Source: Algoriphagus marinus
GTDB taxonomy: Bacteria > Bacteroidota > Bacteroidia > Cytophagales > Cyclobacteriaceae
Reading direction: 5' to 3'
Length of the DNA stretch: 64,000 bases
Assembly: GCF_001936475.1 (NCBI RefSeq)
Contig: NZ_MSPQ01000002.1
Location: 476,738 to 540,737, forward strand
The position numbers were made by a program, and so were the translations under genes. The notes under the pieces were generated by a model that did no database searches, was not told where the DNA came from, and saw only the letters and a program-made list of their open reading frames with translations. The first letter of the stretch is position 1; each line of letters begins with the position of its first letter. Shown piece by piece: positions 1 to 8,218 of this stretch.

Positions 1-148
1 TACGGGTTTATTCCGAAAAGCCATTCTAAAATTTAAATCTCGATAGGATTTACCAAACAAAACCAAAAGGATTCACTGATTTGTTTGGGATTATCTCCCA
101 AAGGTTATTTATTAGAAATACAAAAACAGTTAGCAAAACAAACAAGAC

Positions 149-802
149 ATGCAAGATTCAGTAAGTAAACGCAAAAAAGTCAGAGCACTAGTGATCATAA
201 GCTTTTTACTATTACTGATTTACGCCAAGAACCTAATCGAACGATCTTCTTTCAAAGAGATCAGTCGCGCCTTTTCAGAAGTATATGATGATCGATTAGT
301 GGTAAAAGGATACATTTTTGATATCTCTGAAAACCTTTTCAATATTCAGGAATTAATCGACCATTGTGACCTAGATTATGACTACAGCAATATTATTGAT
401 GAAATCACAACTAGTGAAAATGAAATTCTGGATATCATTGCTGAATTTGAAAAAACAAAATTGACTGAGCAAGAGGCCGAGTATCTTAGCGATTTCAAAG
501 AAATCATACAGAATGACTTGAACATAAAGAGTTATGAATTATTGTATTCTGACTCTTCAGGGGTAAATATCGAACAAGTCAAAAGCTATGATGAAAAGAT
601 TTCCCGCGCTCGAAAAGATTTAGAAGGACTTTCCGACATTCAGCTTTCGGAAGGTAAGAAAGTGATGGGAAAAGCAAAATCATTGATTAATCGCTCCCAA
701 ATCTGGGCTCAATTTGAAGTGGCTTTGCTGCTCCTTATTTTAGTTGTGCTTTATTTATTGCTTTTCAAAAATTTTAGTTCCAAAGAAGAGACAGATCAAT
801 AA
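149..802 (+). CDS. Small membrane protein with a 4-helix-bundle-like sensor region
   Basis: The 217-residue protein has two membrane segments, at about residues 11-29 and 191-206. They flank a highly charged, mostly helical extracytoplasmic part of about 160 residues. That plan, with helices between two membrane spans, resembles the ligand-sensing four-helix-bundle module of chemoreceptors. No HAMP, kinase or methyl-accepting domain follows; the protein ends 11 residues after the second span. It stands alone, followed by a strong terminator. The ATG at 149 places the first membrane segment directly after a basic start (KRKK), as expected. Function unknown; the sensor-like reading is inferred from architecture only. 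Confidence 0.6.
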   Translation: MQDSVSKRKKVRALVIISFLLLLIYAKNLIERSSFKEISRAFSEVYDDRLVVKGYIFDISENLFNIQELIDHCDLDYDYSNIIDEITTSENEILDIIAEFEKTKLTEQEAEYLSDFKEIIQNDLNIKSYELLYSDSSGVNIEQVKSYDEKISRARKDLEGLSDIQLSEGKKVMGKAKSLINRSQIWAQFEVALLLLILVVLYLLLFKNFSSKEETDQ

Positions 803-820
803 TTTTAAAAAAATAGATAA

Positions 821-854
821 AAAAACCTGCCAGTTAATTCTGGCAGGTTTTTTT
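821..854. terminator. Bidirectional intrinsic terminator
   Basis: A perfect stem (CCTGCCAG/CTGGCAGG at 826-833 and 840-847) is flanked by A-run and T-run, so it can stop transcription from the plus-strand gene ending at 802 and from the minus-strand operon ending at 881. Confidence 0.85.
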
Positions 855-880
855 ATGAAACTCGAATCCTTAAAGGAAAT

Positions 881-1438
881 CTAAATCGCGTAAGCTTTGT
901 CTCCCTCATTCCAAGGAATACAAGGATCAAATCTACCAGGAACTTCTACATAATTCAGTGCCTGAGTAGCTCCAATTTCTGAAGAAAAATACCCCAAGAC
1001 AGTAAGGTCTCTGAGCATATTGATCACTTTGGCATCTTCGCCTTTACTGGACTTATATTGTTCATACATGCCATTCAAGTAAGCTAACCGATCTTCAGCC
1101 GAAGCTTCTACGAAATCAGAACCTTTGGTAGATTTGAAGTCTTTTCGAATTGAATTTAACCCATCTACAAAAGTCTTTTGCTGCTCTGCATCATAGGTAT
1201 CTTTTACCATCATCACCATAAAGGCACCAATACCAGTAGCTTTTGCACCTGGTGTATCTGTCTCCGGAATGATCGTGTCGCCTATCTCATCCAAAAAAGC
1301 AATGTCCTCAGGGCTGAAGTTTAGACCTTCGATCTGCTGCTCGGGGGCACATCCTGTCAGGATAGCCGTAGAACCGACCATCGTTCCTCCCATCATTACC
1401 ATGACGCTTTTGAGTGCGTCTCTTCTATTCATAGCCAT
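881..1438 (-). CDS. Gluconate 2-dehydrogenase subunit 3 family protein (Tat-exported small subunit)
   Basis: The protein is 185 residues long and matches the small-subunit family found next to GMC-type sugar dehydrogenases. The N terminus carries a twin-arginine motif (RR at 5-6), a hydrophobic stretch and a lipobox-like LTGC with Cys30, so it is probably a Tat-exported, possibly lipid-anchored protein. In this family the small subunit carries the Tat signal and the flavoprotein, which lacks its own signal, is co-exported; the GMC gene immediately upstream (17 nt gap) fits. A longer reading frame extends upstream to 1561 but would overlap the GMC gene by about 105 nt. The ATG at 1438 starts right before the Tat motif and is preferred. 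It is the last gene of the minus-strand operon. Confidence 0.85.
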   Translation of the reverse strand: MAMNRRDALKSVMVMMGGTMVGSTAILTGCAPEQQIEGLNFSPEDIAFLDEIGDTIIPETDTPGAKATGIGAFMVMMVKDTYDAEQQKTFVDGLNSIRKDFKSTKGSDFVEASAEDRLAYLNGMYEQYKSSKGEDAKVINMLRDLTVLGYFSSEIGATQALNYVEVPGRFDPCIPWNEGDKAYAI

Positions 1439-1455
1439 AGTCTTTTCTTTTTGGA

Positions 1456-3135
1456 TTAAAGGTTTTGCTTTTTCAATTCTTCCACTGCGAAAGCAGCCGC
1501 ACGAGCTGTCAAAGCCATATAGGTTAGCGATGGATTCTGTGCAGCTGCAGAAGTCATACAAGCACCATCAGTTACAAATACATTTTTCGCATCCCAAACC
1601 TGGTTGTTCCCATTCAGAACAGAGGTTTTTGGATCACGACCCATTCTGGCAGTTCCCATTTCATGGATTCCTTGACCGAAAGTATATCCAGCATCGAAGG
1701 TTTTTACATTTTTAAAACCAGCTACCTCAAGCATTTCGGCAGCATCGGCCATCATGTCTTTCCGCATATTGATTTCATTTTCCTTGATCTCTGCATTCAT
1801 GACCAAAGCCTCCATTCCCCACTTATCCTTTACGGTATCGCTTAGCTTAACCGTATTCTCATGATAAGGGAGAATCTCTCCAAATGCAGTGAAACCTATA
1901 CTCCATGGTCCTGGCTCGGTCAGCGCTTCTTTCATCGGCGCACCAAAATTAAGTTCAGCGACATCTCTGTTCCAACCGCTTCTGCTCGCTCCTCCCTGAT
2001 AACCGAAACCTCTTAAGTAATCCCTTTTTTCTCCGTTTAGATTTCGGAATCTTGGAATATAAAGTCCGGTTGGTCTTCGACCAAAATAATATTTGTCCTC
2101 ATAGCCGTCTATTTGTCCATTTGCACCAAGTCGGAAATGATGATCCATGACGTTATGACCTAATTCACCAGAACTTGATCCTAAACCTCCAGGCCAAATA
2201 TCAGTTGCCGTTCTCATTAAAATTGCGGACGAATTGAATGAGGAAGCACATAAGAAAATGATTTTTGCGTCATATTCCACAGTCTGATTTGTCTCTGCAT
2301 CAAGCACTTCTACACCAGTGGCTTTCTGGGTGTCTTTGTCGTAAATCAATCTTCTCACGATTGACCATGGTCTCAACGTTAAATTTCCTGTAGCTACTGC
2401 CGCAGGTAATGTTGAAGCCTGAGTACTGAAATAGCCTCCAAATGGACAACCCAAAGAGCACTTGTTTCGATACTGACATCCTGGACGACCTGGAAGTGGC
2501 TGCGTAATATTTGCTGGTCTACCGATAGTCCAGGTTCGTGCATCTTTGTAATGTTCTTTAATCCGTGCAGCAGCATCTTTTTCTACACAGTTCATTGGCA
2601 TTGGCGGCATGAATTCTCCATCAGGAAGAATTGCCAAATTATCTTTAGAGCCAGATACTCCGGCAAACTTTTCTACATAGCTATACCAAGGAGCAATATC
2701 TTTGTATCGGATTGGCCAATCGACCGCAATTCCTTCTTTGGCATTTGCCTCAAAATCAACATCTGCCCATCGATAAGACTGACGTCCCCAAAGTAGGGAA
2801 CGACCTCCTACTTGATAGCCTCTAAACCAAGTAAAAGGCTTTTCCTCCACATATGGTGACTCGTCCTCATGTGCCCACCAGTCTAAATTCAACTCATTCA
2901 ACACATAATCTCTTCTGAGATTCGGGTGATTTTCAAGTTGCGCCTGTGTTCTTCTTCCTCTATGCGGAACCTCCCAAGGCGGGATAGTTGCAGTTTTATA
3001 ATCTTTGATGTGTTCCACATTTGGACCACGCTCGAGAAGCAATACTTTCAGTCCCTTCTCTGTCAGCTCTTTGGCAGCCCAGCCACCACTAATCCCCGAC
3101 CCCACAACGATTGCATCGTACGATTGATTTGCCAT
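1456..3135 (-). CDS. GMC-family sugar dehydrogenase, FAD flavoprotein
   Basis: The 559-residue protein starts with a Rossmann FAD motif (GSGISG at 12-17, acidic Glu35 at the end of strand 2). It ends with the GMC C-terminal domain containing the catalytic pair His491 and Asn534. A His/Asn pair is the arrangement of pyranose 2-oxidase-like enzymes that oxidise sugar ring hydroxyls at C2 or C3. A Cys-rich stretch (CX6CX3C near residue 220) is shared with periplasmic gluconate/fructose-type dehydrogenases. No signal peptide is visible, which agrees with co-export by the Tat-bearing small subunit encoded next. With the cytochrome c and DUF1080 genes across the divergent promoter, a role in making 3-keto sugars or glycosides is likely; the exact substrate is not readable. 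Confidence 0.88.
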   Translation of the reverse strand: MANQSYDAIVVGSGISGGWAAKELTEKGLKVLLLERGPNVEHIKDYKTATIPPWEVPHRGRRTQAQLENHPNLRRDYVLNELNLDWWAHEDESPYVEEKPFTWFRGYQVGGRSLLWGRQSYRWADVDFEANAKEGIAVDWPIRYKDIAPWYSYVEKFAGVSGSKDNLAILPDGEFMPPMPMNCVEKDAAARIKEHYKDARTWTIGRPANITQPLPGRPGCQYRNKCSLGCPFGGYFSTQASTLPAAVATGNLTLRPWSIVRRLIYDKDTQKATGVEVLDAETNQTVEYDAKIIFLCASSFNSSAILMRTATDIWPGGLGSSSGELGHNVMDHHFRLGANGQIDGYEDKYYFGRRPTGLYIPRFRNLNGEKRDYLRGFGYQGGASRSGWNRDVAELNFGAPMKEALTEPGPWSIGFTAFGEILPYHENTVKLSDTVKDKWGMEALVMNAEIKENEINMRKDMMADAAEMLEVAGFKNVKTFDAGYTFGQGIHEMGTARMGRDPKTSVLNGNNQVWDAKNVFVTDGACMTSAAAQNPSLTYMALTARAAAFAVEELKKQNL

Positions 3136-3161
3136 AAATTGGTTTTTTGGTTTATTAAATA

Positions 3162-4040
3162 TTATACATCACAGACTTGCACAGCCTGCGCTAATGATCC
3201 CATTTTATCTGCAGATTTCGGAATAAACTCGTGAGAGACGTATCCCTTATATCCTGAATCCACGATCGCCTGCATGATTGGAGTATAGTTTATTTCCTGA
3301 TTTTCGTCCAACTCATTACGGCCTGGGTTGCCCGCTGTATGATAATGACCGAAATATTCATGATTTGTTCGGATGCTTCGAATGATATCTCCCTCATCGA
3401 TCTGCATATGATAGATATCAAAAAGTAACTTGAAATTATCGCTACCTATTCTTTTACATAATTCAACTCCAAAAGCGGATTTGTCACACAAATAATCTTT
3501 GTGATCCACTCTACTGTTTAGCAGTTCCATTTGAACAATTACCCCATGCTTTTCGGCAATGGGTATGATCCGCTCCAATCCAGCTTGACAGTTTTTAAGC
3601 CCAGTCTCATCATCCATTCCTCTTCTATTTCCAGAAAAGCAGATTAAATTTTTATAGCCTGCTTTTGCAACTAGAGGAATGACCTCAGCATAATTTTTTT
3701 CAAGCTGATCGTGAAACTTAGTCTCTCCAAAACCATCTACCAAGCTAATCTCAGCGCCATTACACATGGAAGAATAAATCCCATGCTTTTTGAGGATTTC
3801 CCAATTATCGGGTCCGATCAGATCAATTCCTGTTATCCCGATTTTTTTTATTTCAACACAAAGCTCTTCGAGTGTATAATCTCTAAAACACCAAGCACAG
3901 ACACCGTGATTGATGTTTCCTTTGAGCGAGCTTTGCTTTTCTTTCTTAAAATCCATGGAAGTAAGTGCCCCGAAAGCAGCGCCTCCAAGGAGAACTTTCT
4001 TAAAGGAATCTCTCCTTCCGGAATCAATAGGTTTGGTCAT
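3162..4040 (-). CDS. Sugar phosphate isomerase/epimerase, hydroxypyruvate-isomerase-like TIM barrel with Tat signal
   Basis: The 292-residue protein belongs to the AP-endonuclease-2/xylose-isomerase-like TIM-barrel group and reads closest to hydroxypyruvate isomerase. Candidate metal ligands appear in the usual order: Glu in VQMELLN, Asp and His in LLFDIYHMQ, and Glu in YVSHEFIP. The N terminus has RRDSFKKVLLGGAAFGAL, a twin-arginine signal, so the protein acts in the periplasm. It sits 6 nt after the MFS permease gene and 26 nt before the GMC gene. In oxidised-sugar pathways such barrels can act as epimerases, isomerases or beta-eliminating lyases on keto-sugars; that role here is inference. 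Confidence 0.82.
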   Translation of the reverse strand: MTKPIDSGRRDSFKKVLLGGAAFGALTSMDFKKEKQSSLKGNINHGVCAWCFRDYTLEELCVEIKKIGITGIDLIGPDNWEILKKHGIYSSMCNGAEISLVDGFGETKFHDQLEKNYAEVIPLVAKAGYKNLICFSGNRRGMDDETGLKNCQAGLERIIPIAEKHGVIVQMELLNSRVDHKDYLCDKSAFGVELCKRIGSDNFKLLFDIYHMQIDEGDIIRSIRTNHEYFGHYHTAGNPGRNELDENQEINYTPIMQAIVDSGYKGYVSHEFIPKSADKMGSLAQAVQVCDV

Positions 4041-4046
4041 GAGGGT

Positions 4047-5273
4047 TTATTGAGGTGAGTTTATTTTCTCTTTTTTGAAAAGAGTGATGAAAAATAATAA
4101 AACCAAGACAGAAATACCAGAAGGAATCAACCAAATTGATTTCCAGTCGTGATTACCGGCAGCATTTAAGAAATTATTAGACACTAATCCCGCTACCCAA
4201 AAGCCGATTAGCATCCCTATTCCATAAGTCGCCAATGTAATTAAGCCTTGTGCAGAAGATTTGAATTTGGTGCCAGCATGAGAATCTGTATATATCTGAC
4301 CACTTACAAAAAAGAAATCATAGCAAACGCCATGTAAAAGAATCCCTATTAAGAGCATCCATACTCCTTCGTCTGCATTGCCAAATGCAAAAAATACATA
4401 GCGAATTGCCCAAGCTAGCATGGCTACTATTAAAGTCTTTTTAATCCCAAATCTGGTGAAGAAAATCGGTAAGGCTAATAAAAACAAGACTTCTGAAACT
4501 TGTCCCAAAGCGATTTTGCCAGTTGAATTCTCAACCCCTATTTCGGTCAAAAAAGGACTGACATTTTGATAATAAAACGCCAAAGGAATACAAATAAGAA
4601 TAGATGAAATAAAGAAGATGGCAAAGTTCTTATGTTTCAATAATGCAAGTGCATCCAATCCAAGGATCTCTGAAATCTTGATTTTTCCTCCCGTTTTTGC
4701 CTGAGGCGGTGTATGAGGAAGTGTAAAACTAAAAACCCCCAAAACCAATGAAACAAGCGCCGCCATTAACCAAGTATGCCGGAGTAAACCCTCCTTCAAG
4801 CCCTCCTGACTGTCCCAAGCAAAGAAGCTGATTAACAACCCCGCAGCAATCCATCCAACTGTACCCCAAACCCGAATCACCGAAAACTCTTTTGCCGGGT
4901 TCTTCATTTGATTAAATGAAATGGAATTTACTAGTGCCAGAGTGGGCATGAAGAGAATCATATAGGCTAATAGAAATGGAAAGAAACCGTCAAAATCAGT
5001 CGAACTGTACATCATGTACATTAACCCTGCTCCGATCAAATGAATTACTCCTAGAATCCGCTGTGCATGAAAATACCTGTCAGCAATTAATCCCACAATA
5101 AACGGGGCTATGATTGCTCCAAAGGATTGGGTTGAAAAAGCAAGAGAAATATCCTGGTCTTTAGCCATCAAATTTGAACCTAGGAAAGTCCCCATTGTCA
5201 CATACCAAGAGCCCCAAACAAAAAATTCAAGGAACATCATTAAAGACAAGCGAGACTTTGTGGCTAAATTCAT
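4047..5273 (-). CDS. MFS permease, nucleoside:H+ symporter-like
   Basis: The 408-residue protein has about 12 hydrophobic segments and begins with the LSLMMFLEFFVWGSWYVTMG signature seen in the NupG/XapB-like nucleoside:H+ symporter branch of the major facilitator superfamily. It is the first gene of the minus-strand operon and is divergent from a Gfo/Idh oxidoreductase gene. Bacteroidota often place this transporter branch beside Gfo/Idh and TIM-barrel sugar genes, so it more likely imports an oxidised sugar or glycoside product than a nucleoside. The family is clear; the substrate is not. Confidence 0.85.
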   Translation of the reverse strand: MNLATKSRLSLMMFLEFFVWGSWYVTMGTFLGSNLMAKDQDISLAFSTQSFGAIIAPFIVGLIADRYFHAQRILGVIHLIGAGLMYMMYSSTDFDGFFPFLLAYMILFMPTLALVNSISFNQMKNPAKEFSVIRVWGTVGWIAAGLLISFFAWDSQEGLKEGLLRHTWLMAALVSLVLGVFSFTLPHTPPQAKTGGKIKISEILGLDALALLKHKNFAIFFISSILICIPLAFYYQNVSPFLTEIGVENSTGKIALGQVSEVLFLLALPIFFTRFGIKKTLIVAMLAWAIRYVFFAFGNADEGVWMLLIGILLHGVCYDFFFVSGQIYTDSHAGTKFKSSAQGLITLATYGIGMLIGFWVAGLVSNNFLNAAGNHDWKSIWLIPSGISVLVLLFFITLFKKEKINSPQ

Positions 5274-5310
5274 AGGGCCGAATTAATGGTAAATATTGGG
5301 TTAAGTACTT

Positions 5311-5330
5311 CCCAAAGTTTAGAGTTTGGG
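5311..5330. promoter_or_regulatory. Inverted repeat between divergent operons, candidate operator
   Basis: CCCAAA and TTTGGG arms (5311-5316 and 5325-5330) enclose an 8-nt spacer, 38 nt upstream of the permease start. It is the clearest dyad in the 249-nt divergent spacer. No regulator gene lies beside it, so operator function is a guess. Confidence 0.25.
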
Positions 5331-5522
5331 CTTTTTCCTGTATTTTAAGCAGTTCCTTTGATTTTCTGAAGAAAGAGGTCGTTTTATTTTGAAAAAGCCA
5401 CTCATAACCTGTTGTTGCTTCTGATCATTTATTGCCTCTTCTAAGTTAATTTTAGAAGGAAATTACCTGATAAATCTATTATTTTAAGAATCAATAATTG
5501 AATCAACAAGTCTTTTTTTATT

Positions 5523-6692
5523 ATGACAACACCCAAAAAACTTAAAATAGGATTGATTGGCGGAGGTCCTGGCTCATTTATCGGAGCAATCCATCTCAAT
5601 GGTGCTTTGATGGACGGAATGTTTGAAGTAGCTGCCGGAGCCTTCAGTTCAAATCCTGAAAAATCAAAACAACGAGGCGAAGAATTGATGCTTGATCCAA
5701 ATCGAGTGTATGGTTCCTATGATGAAATGTTTGCCAAGGAGCTATCTTTGCCTGAATCCGAAAGGATCGACGTTGTCGTGATTGTAACTCCAAATAATGT
5801 TCATTTTGATCCCGCTGTAAAAGCATTGAAAAATGGGTTTCATGTGGCGTTAGACAAGCCTTTGACCTTGAATTATCAAGAGGCAAAAGAGCTATACCAT
5901 ATCGTAAAATCCTCCGATAAGCGGTTTCTCTTGACCCATACTTACTCAGGGTACCCGATGATCAAGCAAGCAAAACAAATGATTGCAAATGGAGAGATCG
6001 GAAAAGTAAGAAAAGTATATGTCGAGTACCCGCAAGGCTGGTTGTTTAAACTATTAGAATCTGAAGACAATAAACAAGCACAATGGCGCACAGATCCTAA
6101 GCGAAACGGTTTGGCAGGCTGCATGGGGGATATCGGTACACATGCTTTTCACATGGCGGAGTATGTCACAGGGGAGAAAGTATCACAAATCTGTGCAGAT
6201 CTTTACATCAAAATACCTGGCAGACCAATCGATGATGACGGAGTTGTTTTGATGCGGTTTGAAAATGGAGCCTCCGGAGTTTTGATGGCTTCTCAAACTG
6301 ATACTGGAGCAGAAAATAATTTGAAAGTCCGGGTCTATGGTGAAAAAGGAGGCTTAGAATGGGAGCAAGAACTCAATAACACCTTACTTGTTAGATGGCC
6401 GGAAGGCCCAGATCAAGTCTACCGTGCTGGAACTGGATATCTAGGTTCCATGGCTCAGGAAAATTCCCGTACCCCAGCAGGCCACCCGGAAGGATATGTG
6501 GAAGCTTTCGCAAACCTCTATCGCAATTTTGCTAGATGTATCTACGCTGATCGGGCTGGTCAAAAGCCAAAACCTGAGTGGGAAGATTATCCTGGAGTAG
6601 AGGATGGAATCAGGGGGATGGCTTTCATTGATCACGTTTTGAAAAGCAATGTATCCGATCAAAAATGGACCCCATTTGTGGTAGAAAAATAA
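5523..6692 (+). CDS. Gfo/Idh/MocA family sugar oxidoreductase
   Basis: The 389-residue protein has an N-terminal NAD(P)-binding Rossmann fold (GGGPGSFIG at 13-21) and DKP at 111-113, the family's EKP-type motif with Asp for Glu. In the C-terminal domain the catalytic GDIGTHAFH (202-210) carries Asp203, His207 and His210. There is no signal peptide, so it is cytoplasmic. The family reversibly oxidises sugars or reduces keto-sugars; here reduction of an imported 3-keto sugar back to an ordinary sugar is the natural proposal. It is the first gene of the rightward operon and is divergent from the permease. Confidence 0.9.
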   Translation: MTTPKKLKIGLIGGGPGSFIGAIHLNGALMDGMFEVAAGAFSSNPEKSKQRGEELMLDPNRVYGSYDEMFAKELSLPESERIDVVVIVTPNNVHFDPAVKALKNGFHVALDKPLTLNYQEAKELYHIVKSSDKRFLLTHTYSGYPMIKQAKQMIANGEIGKVRKVYVEYPQGWLFKLLESEDNKQAQWRTDPKRNGLAGCMGDIGTHAFHMAEYVTGEKVSQICADLYIKIPGRPIDDDGVVLMRFENGASGVLMASQTDTGAENNLKVRVYGEKGGLEWEQELNNTLLVRWPEGPDQVYRAGTGYLGSMAQENSRTPAGHPEGYVEAFANLYRNFARCIYADRAGQKPKPEWEDYPGVEDGIRGMAFIDHVLKSNVSDQKWTPFVVEK

Positions 6693-6720
6693 ATTCTTAA
6701 ACCTAAATAACTTATCAAAA

Positions 6721-7773
6721 ATGAAAACTATCAAAGGCCCAGCTATTTTCCTGGCACAGTTTGCGGATGATGCGGCACCTTTCAACAGCCTAAAAAATAT
6801 TTGCACCTATATGGCCGATCTTGGCTATAAAGGCGTTCAGATCCCTTCTTGGGATCCAAGAATGATCGATCTCCAAAAAGCTGCAGAGAGTAAAACCTAT
6901 GCTGACGAGATCGCCGGCATTGTTGCAGAATCAGGAATGCAGATCACCGAACTTTCTACTCACCTGCAGGGGCAATTAGTAGCAGTACATCCAGCATATA
7001 ATGAGCTTTTCGATGGCTTTGCTCCAGCAAATCTTAAAGGAGACCTCAAAGGTAAATCCGAGTGGGCTACCCAACAGTTAAAATATGCAGCGAAAGCTTC
7101 CAGCAATTTAGGCTTAAATGCTCATGCTACTTTCTCAGGTGCATTAATGTGGCATACCGTCTATCCATGGCCGCAGCGACCTGCAGGATTGGTTGATACA
7201 GGTTTTACCGAATTGGCAAAGCGATGGCTCCCAATTTTGAATGAGTTCGATTCTTATGGTGTGGACGTATGCTATGAACTGCATCCAGGGGAAGATTTAC
7301 ATGACGGGATAACTTTTGAGATGTTCTTGGAAAAAGTAAATGGTCATAAGCGAGCAAACATCCTTTATGACCCAAGTCACTTTGTCCTACAGTGTTTGGA
7401 TTATTTACAGTTCATTGATTTCTATCATGATCGAATTAAGATGTTCCACGTAAAAGATGCAGAATTCAACCCAACTGGGAAGCAAGGAGTCTATGGAGGT
7501 TACCAAGGTTGGGTAGAGCGAGCAGGAAGATTTAGATCATTGGGAGATGGACAAGTTGATTTTGGTGGTATTTTTAGCAAACTTTCCCAATACAATTATG
7601 ATGGCTGGGCTGTGTTGGAGTGGGAATGTGCAATTAAGCATCCAGAACAAGGAGCTGCAGAAGGAGCTCCATTTATTGACGCGCATATTATAAGGGTAAC
7701 CGAAAAGGCATTTGATGATTTTGCTGGAATGGGCGCTGATGAAGCATTTAATAAAAAAATATTAGGCATATAA
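6721..7773 (+). CDS. Sugar phosphate isomerase/epimerase (TIM barrel)
   Basis: The 350-residue protein is of the xylose-isomerase-like TIM-barrel family. Metal-binding positions are visible in order: Glu in VCYELHPGE, Asp and His in ILYDPSHFV, His in MFHVKDAEF and Glu in AVLEWECA. It lacks a signal peptide and should be cytoplasmic, unlike the Tat-exported barrel at 3162-4040. It follows the Gfo/Idh gene by 28 nt, a pairing common in Bacteroidota sugar and inositol loci, so the two probably act in succession on the same imported sugar. Confidence 0.88.
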   Translation: MKTIKGPAIFLAQFADDAAPFNSLKNICTYMADLGYKGVQIPSWDPRMIDLQKAAESKTYADEIAGIVAESGMQITELSTHLQGQLVAVHPAYNELFDGFAPANLKGDLKGKSEWATQQLKYAAKASSNLGLNAHATFSGALMWHTVYPWPQRPAGLVDTGFTELAKRWLPILNEFDSYGVDVCYELHPGEDLHDGITFEMFLEKVNGHKRANILYDPSHFVLQCLDYLQFIDFYHDRIKMFHVKDAEFNPTGKQGVYGGYQGWVERAGRFRSLGDGQVDFGGIFSKLSQYNYDGWAVLEWECAIKHPEQGAAEGAPFIDAHIIRVTEKAFDDFAGMGADEAFNKKILGI

Positions 7774-7795
7774 AAATTAAACAAATACAGAACAA

Positions 7796-8215
7796 ATGAA
7801 AATGAACAGATTATTAGGAATGGGAATGATGGCATTGGTCGGAATGACTTTTGCCTGCGGAGGAGGAGAAAAAACGGCTGAGACAACTGCAGAAGCAACA
7901 CCAGCCGCGCCAGCAAAGGAAATGACCCTTGAAGAAAAATATCAGGATGATCCTATTTATATCAAAGGTATTGAGAAAATAAAAGCATCTGATTGCTTGT
8001 CTTGCCACATGGTAGAACGAAAGATAGTAGGTCCATCCTATGCTGAAGTTGCAGCGAAATATGAGAGTACGGAAGAGAATGTCAACATGCTCGCCCAAAA
8101 AGTAATCAACGGCGGCGTAGGCGTTTGGGGTGAAATTCCTATGCCTCCGCACCTTTCATTAAGTGAGGAAGACGCAAAAGACATGATTCGATATGTACTA
8201 CTTCTTAAAAAATAA
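7796..8215 (+). CDS. Lipoprotein class I cytochrome c
   Basis: The 139-residue protein has a lipobox ending at Cys21, a low-complexity Ala/Thr/Glu linker (about 25-42) and one haem c motif CLSCH (67-71). A distal Met in IPMPPH (Met116) is the likely sixth ligand. It is a membrane-tethered periplasmic mono-haem cytochrome. Its place between the sugar genes and 3 nt before DUF1080 suggests that it accepts electrons from the GMC dehydrogenase and passes them to the respiratory chain. Confidence 0.9.
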   Translation: MKMNRLLGMGMMALVGMTFACGGGEKTAETTAEATPAAPAKEMTLEEKYQDDPIYIKGIEKIKASDCLSCHMVERKIVGPSYAEVAAKYESTEENVNMLAQKVINGGVGVWGEIPMPPHLSLSEEDAKDMIRYVLLLKK

Positions 8216-8218
8216 GTC

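Noticed and set aside
1439..1561. Upstream extension of the small-subunit gene
   Set aside because: It would overlap the GMC gene and place the Tat signal inside the protein; the ATG at 1438 gives a proper Tat N terminus.
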